From JAUNQW01 sp043424615 (lineage in GTDB: Bacteria > Bacillota > Bacilli > Lactobacillales > Carnobacteriaceae_A): DNA of 31,714 nucleotides. The stretch lies in NCBI GenBank assembly GCA_043424615.1, contig JBHWOX010000034.1, positions 1 to 31,714 of the forward strand, in the 5' to 3' direction. The notes under the pieces were generated by a model, which did no database searches, was not told the origin of the DNA, and was given only the letters and a program-made list of their open reading frames with translations. Numbering within the stretch: position 1 is the stretch's first letter; each line of letters opens with the position of its first letter. Positions 9,208-16,952 of the stretch are shown in pieces. A program made the position numbers and the translations under genes.

Positions 9208-10353
9208 TTAAAATATTTGTTTGATAGTCAGCTGACTCGTCAATGGGCCAATGAGGCTGATCACTAAGAAAGAAGTGAAGGATAAAATAATTAAGGCTAG
9301 AAGGGAAGGAGGGGTGATGGGCAGGGATAAGATAGAACTTAAAGATGAAGGTAAGATGAATAGAATGATCCAAGCTAAAATTAAACCAAAAGCAGAGGCC
9401 ATCACTGAAAGAATCAAATTTTCTTTCAAAAGCAGGCGACTAATAATCTGATTTTTAGCTCCCGCTATTTTTAATGACTGCCACTGGTCTTGTCGAGAAC
9501 GTACTCTATTGTAAAAGATAAGGCAAACGATAATTAAACTTAAAAAGAATAAAATAGTGGCTAGGGCTAGTAAAAATGGAGCGGTCTGTTTCACTTGCTG
9601 ACTAAATTGGGCGGTCATTTCTTCTGCCGCTTGAGCTTGTACAGGCGGATCTTTCAAAGCGAGATGAATATTGGCGACTGCTTGGTGGGTCGTGGTAGTT
9701 CCATCGTCATTGACCATCAGCTGGCTGATCGGTTGTTGAACATCCAACTGAGCTTGGTTTTGAAGGGCCATAGCTTGAGCCTGGTCCAAGGGTAAAAAGA
9801 TAGATTGGTCGTAGTCCGATGATGTGGGTTCTAACTGTCCGACAATTTCAAATGACTGGCCTGCTAGAGAGAGCTTTTCGCCAGTTCGGGCTTGAATATC
9901 CGTTCCAACAATTAATTGATTGCTTTCAAAATCGGTCAAATCCTCTTCAAGCCAGGGACGAATGGTGAAATCAGTTTGCCAATCAATTCCTACTAACCTT
10001 TGGACATTATTTTCCTCCAGCTCTTCAGTCGTTTTTAAGTCCAGCTGGGGAGAAACTTGGCCGACACCCTCTACCTTTTTGATGTCTTCTATTATACTTT
10101 CATCCAAATAAGCGTGTTGTGGATCAATCGAGCTATTCTCTTCTTTGCTTTCCACCCATTCCTCCCGCCTGACAATTAAATCAGCGCCTAAGCGGTCTTC
10201 TATTCTTTGGAAGCTTTGACGGACTGATAAACTAGCAGAGGAGGTAAGAAATAGGGTCAGGGTCATAAATGCCAGTAAAAAAATGAGGGATAGACTTTGG
10301 AGTCTCTCATGTTTTATATTTTTATAAGCTAAAGCTTGCAGTGGATTGTTCAT
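9208..10353 (-). CDS. FtsX/MacB-type ABC transporter permease without an adjacent ATPase
   Basis: This 381-residue membrane protein has the layout of MacB/FtsX-type permeases. A first helix lies at about 20-41, then a large extracytoplasmic domain (42-256) opens with a conserved-looking GADLIVRREE segment. Three more helices follow near 258-281, 311-334 and 348-370. After helix 2 the segment WQSLKIAGAKNQII matches the cytoplasmic coupling loop of this family. Such permeases pull on envelope substrates or export peptides and lipoproteins, driven by a separate ATPase. No ATPase gene adjoins it, so the partner must be encoded elsewhere. The ATG is preceded by AGAGGA. It is convergent with the YdjY-like gene pair and has its own terminators on both sides. 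The substrate is unknown. Confidence 0.8.
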   Translation of the reverse strand: MNNPLQALAYKNIKHERLQSLSLIFLLAFMTLTLFLTSSASLSVRQSFQRIEDRLGADLIVRREEWVESKEENSSIDPQHAYLDESIIEDIKKVEGVGQVSPQLDLKTTEELEENNVQRLVGIDWQTDFTIRPWLEEDLTDFESNQLIVGTDIQARTGEKLSLAGQSFEIVGQLEPTSSDYDQSIFLPLDQAQAMALQNQAQLDVQQPISQLMVNDDGTTTTHQAVANIHLALKDPPVQAQAAEEMTAQFSQQVKQTAPFLLALATILFFLSLIIVCLIFYNRVRSRQDQWQSLKIAGAKNQIISRLLLKENLILSVMASAFGLILAWIILFILPSSLSSILSLPITPPSLLALIILSFTSFLVISLIGPLTSQLTIKQIF

Positions 10354-10385
10354 GCTAGTGTCCTCTCTTTAATGGTCATGCTATA

Positions 10386-10414
10386 AGAGTATCAATTCAG
10401 GTCATTTTACTCAA
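10386..10414 (-). promoter_or_regulatory. Possible promoter for the FtsX-type permease gene
   Basis: On the minus strand TTGAGT (10409-10414) and TACTCT (10386-10391) are 17 bases apart. The -10 matches only half the consensus, so this is tentative. The preceding operon ends in a terminator, so the permease gene needs a start site in this gap. Confidence 0.3.
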
Positions 10415-10484
10415 TCCTAATCTTATCTACTAGCGAAGGGATGAATGGGGATGAGTGATTATTGGTTATTTTATTAAAGTTGTT

Positions 10485-10523
10485 AATAAAAAAGCCCCAG
10501 CTCTTTGTTTTAGAGTTGGGGCT
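10485..10523 (-). terminator. Terminator of the envelope operon
   Basis: On the minus strand an 11-base stem (10494-10504 with 10512-10522, one G-T pair) and a 7-base loop are followed by TTTTTTATT. It lies about 20 bases after the stop of the DUF4015 gene. Confidence 0.9.
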
Positions 10524-10542
10524 AAGTTGATTTTTAAAAGGT

Positions 10543-11970
10543 TTATTCAGGGTTTATTTGTTCACTAGTTGAACTCTCTTGATCGCTACTATCTTCCGAC
10601 TCTGCAGTGGGTGTTGACTTACTGTCAGGGGCAAAATTAACCCCTTGAGTGTAGTTATTGGAAGCATCCCAGAGTAGATACTCAGTGACCCCATGATCGT
10701 ATAGGGCTTGGATTTGAGCTTCAACTTCTTCCACCCCATATTCTTTATAATTACCGGCGCCTAGATAGGAAGCTGTAAAGTCCTGCAACCAAGGGCGAGT
10801 AATGGGAGGATCCTCCAACTGACTTAAGACTTCTAATTCTAATTCAATATAGCGATCGGTTAGAAGATAGGGCTCTAAGTCAGGAGCGGGTAGGTCGAAG
10901 TGGCCGGGCCCCCAGTGGCTAGGGTAGATCATGGATGAAATGACATCAACATTTTCAGCAATTTTAGTGAAATTTTGTCCAATTCCCGGTGCTTCTGGAA
11001 TGGTGGCAGTGTAACCGAAAATGTCAACCGATACATCCACCCCATATGGTTTTAATTCATTGGAGGCGTATTCAACGAAATCAGAAACAGCAGCGACTCT
11101 TTGCTGAACAGGATCTTCGGCTTGGGCGTAATCTCCCATATCATATTGTAGTTCTTCACCAAAAACTTCAAAACCTTCTGGGAAACGAACATAGTCAAAT
11201 TGGATTTCTTTGAAACCTAATTTGGCTGCTTCTTTGGCAATTTCCACATTATACTCCCAGACTTCTTTTTGGAATGGATTGACAAATCCTTCGCCATTTG
11301 GAGCTTTCCAGACACTGCCATCAGCTTGTGTAAAACTCAAGTCAGGGCGAAGCTCAGAAAGGAGGGAGTCTTTGAAAACGACAATACGGGCGATGGGATA
11401 GATTTGATTGTCTTCCATATGCCCAATCAAGTCTTCAGCAGGCATGTAGGACATGGTGTTTTCTTGGACGAGTTCGTTATCTGTAGGAAGGTCGAATAAG
11501 ATATTCCCCCAGTCGTCTTTCACGTCTATCACCATGGCGTTTAAAGCAGTGTTGTTCACCATATCAGTTAAGTGGTCCATTTGTTCCCCTGCAGCTGAGT
11601 GGCCAGTGACATAAATTCCTTTTACGCCATCTTCAGGATAAGGAATATTAACTCCATCATCATAGGTGAATTTTTCGGGAAATTCTGAAGGAGTCGTTAA
11701 AATCGGCTGAGTTCGCATATCTAAAGGTCCTGAACTCATCAGAGGCTCTTCAACCGGGCTAATTTCTTCTGTTGTAGACTCTTCTGTCACTGTTTCGTCC
11801 TCTGTGTTTTCAACAGGCTCATCTGTTGAAAGTTCAGTAGACTCTTCCAATGGTTGGCTTGTTTCTTCTGTAGCTAAAGTTTCTTGGGCTGTTACCTGAA
11901 GAGCAGGCAGGGTTGAACCAGCTAGGAGAATAGCACTTAAAATTTTTGCGATTCTTGCTTTATTCAACAT
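10543..11970 (-). CDS. Secreted DUF4015 putative glycoside hydrolase
   Basis: This is an exported protein of the DUF4015 putative glycosidase family, with a predicted TIM-barrel fold, probably acting on wall or capsule polysaccharide. With the ATG at 11970 the product has 475 residues. It starts with a signal peptide (MLNKARIAKILSAILLAG, cleavage near TAQE). A Thr/Glu-rich linker (about 30-80) follows, then the catalytic-type domain (about 116-445). Visible landmarks are VIDVKDDWGN (148-157), the QFDYVRFP motif (257-264, candidate catalytic Asp259), SSMIYPSHW (345-353) and YLLWDASN (431-438). A Ser/Thr/Glu-rich tail ends it, with no LPXTG anchor. The open frame continues upstream to 12048, but ATG 11970 has the signal peptide immediately after it and AAGGTGA upstream. 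It overlaps the end of the deacetylase gene by 11 bases. Confidence 0.85.
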   Translation of the reverse strand: MLNKARIAKILSAILLAGSTLPALQVTAQETLATEETSQPLEESTELSTDEPVENTEDETVTEESTTEEISPVEEPLMSSGPLDMRTQPILTTPSEFPEKFTYDDGVNIPYPEDGVKGIYVTGHSAAGEQMDHLTDMVNNTALNAMVIDVKDDWGNILFDLPTDNELVQENTMSYMPAEDLIGHMEDNQIYPIARIVVFKDSLLSELRPDLSFTQADGSVWKAPNGEGFVNPFQKEVWEYNVEIAKEAAKLGFKEIQFDYVRFPEGFEVFGEELQYDMGDYAQAEDPVQQRVAAVSDFVEYASNELKPYGVDVSVDIFGYTATIPEAPGIGQNFTKIAENVDVISSMIYPSHWGPGHFDLPAPDLEPYLLTDRYIELELEVLSQLEDPPITRPWLQDFTASYLGAGNYKEYGVEEVEAQIQALYDHGVTEYLLWDASNNYTQGVNFAPDSKSTPTAESEDSSDQESSTSEQINPE

Positions 11971-12835
11971 TGCTTTCACCTTCTTGTGTTGTATTAGGAC
12001 TGTTGCTAGCATCACTGTTAGAAGTTTGGATGGCTTTTGGATCGACAAAGTCGAAGCCTTGTTCTTGATATCCAGCTAGGATGTCGTCTAAAGCATCTGC
12101 CGTCCATTCAAAATCATGCATTAAAATATTAGCTCCTGGAGCAAGCAATTCAGTCTGAAGAGAAATTTCAGTTAAAGCAGCAGGCTCATGATATTCGGGC
12201 ATCCAGTCATAGCCATAAGACCAGTTAGTAAACTGCATGCCTTCTTGTTCGCACAATTCGAGAGCATAATCTGTAATCAAACCATGTGGTGGTCGGAAGA
12301 AACGAGGGCGTTCGCCAGTTATTTCTTCGATTTTATCTGAAGTGGCCATGATTTCATCATATTGTTGTTCTGGGCTGAGTTCAGTTAATTTTGGATGGGT
12401 TTCAGTATGGTTACCAATTTCAAAGCCCATATCGTATAAATCTTTAATGATTTGACGGCTATTTTCATCTTCTAAATACATGCCATTAACGAAGAAAATA
12501 GCGCCAGCTCCAGCTTCTTTTAAGCTGTTAGCAATTCTCATCGTATTTCCTTCCGGATGGTGAGGATTAGGAGTATCATCAAAGGTGAGTAATAATTCAT
12601 TATCGACGGTTCCTTCAATGGGTTGAACAGAAAAAACATCAGGGTCAATGACATATTCTTTTTCAACTTCAGCTCGGTTCTGTACATCAGAGCCAGTGTC
12701 ACCAGCTTCTACTTGCTCATCTGTGGAAAGGACTTGACTTTCATTTTGAAGCTCTTGTTCAGCTTGGTCTTGTCCACAGGCGGCCAGTAAGAGAGTGGGG
12801 ACGGCCAATAAATAAAGGGATTTTTTTAACGACAT
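11960..12835 (-). CDS. Polysaccharide deacetylase (NodB) lipoprotein
   Basis: This is a surface-anchored carbohydrate esterase 4 enzyme that probably removes acetyl groups from peptidoglycan or another wall glycan. A lipobox LLAAC gives Cys20 as the lipidated residue, then comes an acidic linker to about residue 65 and the NodB domain (about 78-265). Motif 1 is TFDDTPN (84-90) with Asp86/Asp87, and motif 2 is HTETHP with His143 and His147 as metal ligands. Motif 3 is RPPHG (181-185) and the late histidine motif is LMHD (238-241). All the catalytic residues I can check are present. The ATG directly abuts the stop of the YkyA-like gene (TAAATG), and its own end overlaps the next gene. The three are therefore one translationally coupled unit. 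Confidence 0.92.
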   Translation of the reverse strand: MSLKKSLYLLAVPTLLLAACGQDQAEQELQNESQVLSTDEQVEAGDTGSDVQNRAEVEKEYVIDPDVFSVQPIEGTVDNELLLTFDDTPNPHHPEGNTMRIANSLKEAGAGAIFFVNGMYLEDENSRQIIKDLYDMGFEIGNHTETHPKLTELSPEQQYDEIMATSDKIEEITGERPRFFRPPHGLITDYALELCEQEGMQFTNWSYGYDWMPEYHEPAALTEISLQTELLAPGANILMHDFEWTADALDDILAGYQEQGFDFVDPKAIQTSNSDASNSPNTTQEGESNVE

Positions 12836-13495
12836 TTATTGCTCTCCTTTTCCATTTTCTTCTTGAATTTCAGTAGCCTTATCTTTTGCTTTTTTAGCTG
12901 ATTCTTGTAAAGTGGCGAGTTGATTATTCAGGTTGTTTTCAATTTCAATGAGCTGTTGGTCCTGTTCTTTCATTTGATCGATGCCACTCACAAAATTTTC
13001 GTATGAGGCATCTTCTTGACCTAAAGACTTGAAGTATTCTTTTTGTGTGTCAAGATAAGTTTGATAGTTTTCGGTATAAGAATTAAGCACGTTGAGTGTA
13101 GAATCTAAATCAGACAAAAGTTGATTAACACTTTCGCTGTCTACTTGCTTGTCTTTGATATTATTTAAGTTTTTTTGAATTTTAGCCAAGTCTTCAGTGT
13201 TTACCTTGATGGCGTCTAAACTTTCTTGGCGCAAATCAACATTTTCAAAGACAGATGCTTTTTCATTCTTAAAACTTTCCAATTCGGGATCGTTAGCTAG
13301 AGCATCCTCAAAAGAAGTTTGAACTTCCGCTTCTAAATCTTTCATGCCATTGAATTGGTTGACAATTTCAGAAGTGAAGGAATCAACATTTTCAGAGGCG
13401 TTGAGGACATTCTCAACGGCTGAAGCGCAGGCCATTAAGGTGAAAGAAAGGGAGAGGGGAATAACTCCACCTACAATTTTTTTCTTTAAACTCAT
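12836..13495 (-). CDS. YkyA-family putative cell-wall-binding lipoprotein
   Basis: This 219-residue lipoprotein has a signal peptide ending LMAC, with Cys23 lipidated. The rest is strongly charged and helical, with heptad-like leucine/asparagine-rich segments (for example around residues 100-150 and 170-205), so extended coiled-coil is likely. Length, lipobox and helical build agree with the YkyA putative cell-wall-binding lipoproteins of Firmicutes, whose function is not established. It is the first gene of a three-gene operon with a deacetylase and a glycosidase-like protein, which suggests a role at the wall. AGGAGA at 13505-13510 is 9 bases from the ATG. Confidence 0.75.
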   Translation of the reverse strand: MSLKKKIVGGVIPLSLSFTLMACASAVENVLNASENVDSFTSEIVNQFNGMKDLEAEVQTSFEDALANDPELESFKNEKASVFENVDLRQESLDAIKVNTEDLAKIQKNLNNIKDKQVDSESVNQLLSDLDSTLNVLNSYTENYQTYLDTQKEYFKSLGQEDASYENFVSGIDQMKEQDQQLIEIENNLNNQLATLQESAKKAKDKATEIQEENGKGEQ

Positions 13496-13524
13496 TATAT
13501 AATTTCTCCTTATAATTCTTATAA

Positions 13525-13540
13525 ATACTTTTAAAAGTAT
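13525..13540. repeat. Perfect 16-base palindrome at the envelope operon promoter
   Basis: ATACTTTTAAAAGTAT reads the same on both strands. Its right arm overlaps the extended -10 element of the minus-strand promoter, so it may be an operator. It is AT-rich, and chance occurrence cannot be dismissed. Confidence 0.4.
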
Positions 13541-13544
13541 ATCA
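13536..13544 (-). promoter_or_regulatory. Extended -10 promoter of the ykyA-deacetylase-DUF4015 operon
   Basis: The minus strand reads TGATATACT, an extended -10 (TGn plus a 5/6 match to TATAAT). No -35 is found at the usual distance, which is tolerated by extended -10 promoters. An alternative is TTGCTT-17-TAGAAT slightly upstream. Confidence 0.45.
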
Positions 13545-13603
13545 TAGATTCTAGGCTTTCATAGTTAATAAAGCAAATTTCTTTCATGCATTTGTCATCA
13601 ATC

Positions 13604-13612
13604 TGTTATAAT
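13604..13612 (+). promoter_or_regulatory. Extended -10 promoter of lspA
   Basis: TGTTATAAT combines a perfect TATAAT (13607-13612) with the TGn extension, about 30 bases before the lspA start. AAGGAG follows near 13631-13636. No good -35 is present. Confidence 0.6.
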
Positions 13613-13643
13613 AATTTAATAAATATTTACAAGGAGTTTACAT

Positions 13644-14093
13644 ATGATTTATTATTTCATTGCCTTACTGATTGTCCTATTCGACCAAATTCTAAAGTAT
13701 TGGATTCACAATCAGTTTGCTTTAGGGGAAAAAACGGAAATTATCCCTTCTTTCTTATCCCTCACCCATGTGCAGAATACAGGGGCAGCCTGGAGCATTT
13801 TGGAAGGACACATGTGGTTTTTCTATATAGTGACTTTACTTGTTGTGGGTGTGGTCATCTACTCCATGCAAAAGCCTCGTAACCATCCTCTCATGCAAAC
13901 AGCCCTCGCTTTTATCTTAGGAGGGGCTATTGGGAACTTTATTGACCGCTTGCTCCACCGCTATGTTATTGATATGTTCATGGTCGAATTTATTGATTTT
14001 CCAGTCTTCAATATTGCAGATATGGCCCTGACTATTGGAGTTGTGTTGATGTTTATTTTTATCTTATTTTTTGATCCCGAAAGTAAAAAATAG
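13644..14093 (+). CDS. lspA: Lipoprotein signal peptidase (signal peptidase II)
   Basis: This is the inner-membrane aspartic protease that removes signal peptides from prolipoproteins after lipidation. The 149 residues, with four membrane helices, match the family. Conserved pieces are FDQILKYW (13-20), HVQNTGAAWS (42-51, Asn45), GGAIGNFIDR (93-102), VIDMF with Asp110, and FNIADMAL with Asp126. Asp110 and Asp126 are the likely catalytic pair. The next gene, an RluD-type pseudouridine synthase, follows within about 15 bases, the common lspA-rluD order of Firmicutes. Upstream and divergent lie two lipoprotein genes whose products would be its substrates. Confidence 0.96.
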   Translation: MIYYFIALLIVLFDQILKYWIHNQFALGEKTEIIPSFLSLTHVQNTGAAWSILEGHMWFFYIVTLLVVGVVIYSMQKPRNHPLMQTALAFILGGAIGNFIDRLLHRYVIDMFMVEFIDFPVFNIADMALTIGVVLMFIFILFFDPESKK

Positions 14094-14108
14094 AAAGAGT
14101 TGACAGAC

Positions 14109-15005
14109 ATGAGCCTGTATCATTTTGATATTTCACAAGCAGAAGGTCGGATTGATAAATTTTTAGCCCATCAGATTCCTGATTTTTCACGCTCGCAAAT
14201 TCAAAATTTCATAGCTGAGGGCCGAGTTAGAGTGAATGATGAACCGGTGAAAGCTAATTATCAAATAGAGCAGGGGGACCACATTCAAGCTGAACTCATT
14301 GAAGAGGAATTTATTCTAGAGGCTGAAGATAAGCCCTTAAATATTATTTATGAAGACAAGGATATCCTACTTGTCAACAAACCGGCGGGCATGGTGGTAC
14401 ACCCCGCCCCAGGCCACTGGCAAGGAACTTTGGTTAATCGCTTGCTAGCCCATACGGATCACTTGTCTGACTTAAATGGAGAAGAACGTCCAGGGATTGT
14501 TCACCGCTTAGATAAGGATACCTCTGGCTTACTTATTGTAGCTAAAAACAATTCCAGCCACCAAAAATTAGCCCAACAATTTAAAGACCGCCAGCCCTTG
14601 CGCCAGTATACCGCTCTCGTCCATGGTCAGATGGAAGCAGCCAGTGGAACGATAGATATGCCTATCGGGCGCGATCCAAAACAACGTACCCGCTATGCTG
14701 TTGTCGCCGATGGAAAAGAGGCCATCAGTCATTTTGAATTAATCCAGGCTTTCACGTCCTATTCTTTACTAAACATTCGTCTTGAAACAGGTCGGACCCA
14801 CCAAATTAGAGTCCACCTCAGCCATTTAGGACATGCTGTGGTGGGTGATCAATTTTATGGTTCTCCTTTACAACTTGAAGAGGGTGGAGCTTACGCCCTA
14901 CACGCTAGTAAAATAGGATTCCACCATCCGACCAGTGGGCAGTGGATGGAATTTGAATTAGGCTTAGCTGATCGCATGAAAAAATTTATAAAAGACTTAA
15001 GTTAA
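14109..15005 (+). CDS. RluA/RluD-family 23S rRNA pseudouridine synthase (YlyB-like)
   Basis: This enzyme converts uridine to pseudouridine in RNA, most likely large-subunit rRNA. An N-terminal S4 RNA-binding domain spans about residues 14-60 (GRIDKFLA...SRSQIQNFI). The catalytic domain carries the family signature VHRLDKDTSGL at 131-141 with Asp135 as the nucleophile. The C-terminal GRTHQIRVHLSHLGH segment is also typical. I take ATG 14109 (298 residues), which has AAAGAG 9 bases upstream. A TTG at 14100, three codons earlier, is possible. It forms an operon with lspA and ends at a strong terminator. Confidence 0.93.
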   Translation: MSLYHFDISQAEGRIDKFLAHQIPDFSRSQIQNFIAEGRVRVNDEPVKANYQIEQGDHIQAELIEEEFILEAEDKPLNIIYEDKDILLVNKPAGMVVHPAPGHWQGTLVNRLLAHTDHLSDLNGEERPGIVHRLDKDTSGLLIVAKNNSSHQKLAQQFKDRQPLRQYTALVHGQMEAASGTIDMPIGRDPKQRTRYAVVADGKEAISHFELIQAFTSYSLLNIRLETGRTHQIRVHLSHLGHAVVGDQFYGSPLQLEEGGAYALHASKIGFHHPTSGQWMEFELGLADRMKKFIKDLS

Positions 15006-15010
15006 AGATA

Positions 15011-15067
15011 AAAAGCTCCTTGCCTGACTTTACAAAAGGTATCAAAGTCAAGCTGGGAGCTTTTTTT
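15011..15067. terminator. Large bidirectional terminator between rluD-type gene and rqcH
   Basis: About 18 bases pair almost perfectly (15011-15031 with 15044-15064; two mismatches and a G-T pair), followed by seven T on the plus strand. The minus strand reads CTTTTTATC after the stem. The plus-strand T run runs into the rqcH stop codon at 15066-15068, so the rqcH stop is part of the terminator. Confidence 0.88.
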
Positions 15068-16775
15068 ATTCGCTTACTTTTCGCAGAGCAATTTCCTTTT
15101 TTACAGGGGTTACAAAGGCCGTTTGTTGGTCTTCATAGATAACAAAACCAGGTTTGGCTCCTTTGGGTTTATGGACATGTTTGACTTGGACATAATCGAC
15201 AGCCACATTAGAAGATTGCTGGGCCTTGGAATGATAGGCAGCAATTTCAGCCGCTTCAATAATATCTTCTTCAGAAGGCTGATTTGTCTGCAAGATCACA
15301 TGTGAGCCCGGTATGTCTTTGGTGTGAAACCAATAATGATTTTTATGGGCTTTTTTCATGCTAAGTTGGTCATTTTGCTTGTTATTTCGTCCCACCAAAA
15401 CATCAATCCCTGCAGAGGTGTGGTAATGATGGGGTTTGGCTTTTTGGCTATTTTTTTTCTTTTGCTTTTTATTTTTTTTGATATAAGACTGGGAAATTAA
15501 TTCTTCTCGGATATCTTCAATGTCATCATAATCTGCCAGCTCTAATTGGATTTTAACGGATTCTAAATAGTCGATTTCTTCTTTCGTCTGCTTGATTTGA
15601 CTCTCGAGGTGGACTTTTCTATTTTTAAGTTTTTGATAGCGGTCAAAAAGCTTTTGGGCATTAGCAGCTGGACTTAATTGAGGATCTAAACTGATAGTGA
15701 TAGGCTTTTCATCATCATAAAAATTAGCTAATTCGATTTCATTCATTCCCGCTTCGACCAAATGCATGTAGGCGGTCAAAACCTCGCCCTTAATACGAAA
15801 CTGATCAGCTTTTTTCGTCCCATCCATTTCTTTTTCCTGCTTAGCTAATTTTTTACGATTTTTATTTAATTCATTGTCAACTAAATGGATGAGCTGGCTT
15901 GACATTTGATGAATGCGATCACGTTTGGCTTTATCAGCGTAATATCGATCCAAGCATTCACTCAAACTTTCAAAACGTTGATGGTCTAAATCGTCAAATA
16001 TCTGATAAGGAAAAGGAGTAAAATATTCTTTGCTTTGGTCTTGGTAAATGTGCCCTTCAAAACTTCCGCCTTGAATCATTTTTTCCCAGTTATGGAGGAC
16101 AGCAGGGACATGTTGAGGCTGGTTCTTGGATGACGAGGCTAATTCTTGGGCGCTTTCTTTTCCGAAACCTTGATGTTGGTCTAATATTTTTTGAGCGAGC
16201 CCATCTCGATTGGAGTCCAAAAGGGCTTGAATTAATTGATGATCATTGGCGGAAAAGGGATCGAGTTTATCTTGCTGAGGCGCTGGCTTAAAACTTGCTC
16301 CAGGCAAGAGGGTACGGTAGGAATTTTGATCTTGGGGAACATGGCGAATAACTTCAAGAATTTTATCATCTTTTTCGTTCACTAAAATGACATTAGAGTG
16401 TCGCCCCATGATTTCACAGACTACGAGAAGTTCATTTTGGTCACCTAATTCATCGCGATTATTGAAGTGAAAAATAAGGATGCGGTCATTATCAAGCTGG
16501 CTAATTTTATTCAAAATCGCCCGGTTGAGATGCTTGCGCATGACCATGACAAATTGAGGAGGCTGTAGGGGATTTTTATAGTTTTGCTGGCTAAGGTGGA
16601 TACGAGCGTATTGCGGGTGGGCTGACAGCAAGAGAGGAAAATTTTCTCCTTGATTGCGAATAGTCAAGACACATTCGTTTTTATAGGGTTGGTCAATTTT
16701 GTTCACCTTCCCTCCCACTAATAATTCTTCTAATTCCTGTTTCATCACGCGAGTAAAAATACCATCGTATGACAT
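15066..16775 (-). CDS. rqcH: RqcH (NFACT family, formerly fibronectin-binding protein A/YloA), ribosome quality control
   Basis: RqcH binds stalled 50S subunits carrying peptidyl-tRNA and, with RqcP and tRNA-Ala, adds C-terminal alanine tails that mark the peptide for degradation. The product has 569 residues from ATG 16775, the family's usual length. It opens with the NFACT-N domain (MSYDGIFTRVMKQEL). The Asp97-Arg98 pair (DNDRIL) falls exactly where the DR motif needed for tailing is known, and EIMGRHSNVILVN follows. Coiled-coil segments occupy roughly 280-420. The NFACT-R domain near the end contains DVLVGRNNKQND and HYWFHTKDIPGSHVIL. The start is fixed by AGGGAGGT 7 bases upstream; a longer frame from 16814 has no such signal and adds residues foreign to the family. 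Confidence 0.94.
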   Translation of the reverse strand: MSYDGIFTRVMKQELEELLVGGKVNKIDQPYKNECVLTIRNQGENFPLLLSAHPQYARIHLSQQNYKNPLQPPQFVMVMRKHLNRAILNKISQLDNDRILIFHFNNRDELGDQNELLVVCEIMGRHSNVILVNEKDDKILEVIRHVPQDQNSYRTLLPGASFKPAPQQDKLDPFSANDHQLIQALLDSNRDGLAQKILDQHQGFGKESAQELASSSKNQPQHVPAVLHNWEKMIQGGSFEGHIYQDQSKEYFTPFPYQIFDDLDHQRFESLSECLDRYYADKAKRDRIHQMSSQLIHLVDNELNKNRKKLAKQEKEMDGTKKADQFRIKGEVLTAYMHLVEAGMNEIELANFYDDEKPITISLDPQLSPAANAQKLFDRYQKLKNRKVHLESQIKQTKEEIDYLESVKIQLELADYDDIEDIREELISQSYIKKNKKQKKKNSQKAKPHHYHTSAGIDVLVGRNNKQNDQLSMKKAHKNHYWFHTKDIPGSHVILQTNQPSEEDIIEAAEIAAYHSKAQQSSNVAVDYVQVKHVHKPKGAKPGFVIYEDQQTAFVTPVKKEIALRKVSE

Positions 16776-16885
16776 TTTAAACCTCCCTTTCCTTCCATAG
16801 AGACTGACTTCCATTTTAACAAAAATGTTGGCCGGCTTCTAATTCACAAAAAATGTAGCATAAGTCTGAGAGTATCAGCTTTAGC

Positions 16886-16913
16886 TTGACAAAGATGTTT
16901 GAGCAGGTATGAT
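16886..16913 (+). promoter_or_regulatory. Promoter of the TrpXYZ-type importer operon
   Basis: A perfect TTGACA (16886-16891) and TATGAT (16908-16913) are separated by 16 bases. The leader is only about 35 bases, which leaves no room for a T-box or riboswitch. Confidence 0.7.
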
Positions 16914-16952
16914 GAATAAATATATAATACTTATACAGAAAGTTGGGTGCTT

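Noticed and set aside
11971..12048. Upstream extension of the DUF4015 gene by 26 codons
   Set aside because: It overlaps the deacetylase gene heavily, has no ribosome binding site, and the signal peptide begins only at ATG 11970.
13586..13882. 98-codon frame overlapping lspA
   Set aside because: It is a different frame of lspA with no ribosome binding site, and lspA is certain.
16776..16814. Thirteen-codon extension of rqcH
   Set aside because: The family N-terminus is MS(F/Y)DGIFT, and AGGGAGGT is spaced for ATG 16775.
16886..16952. T-box or riboswitch before the Trp-type importer
   Set aside because: The leader from the clear promoter is only about 35 bases and has no conserved T-box sequence.
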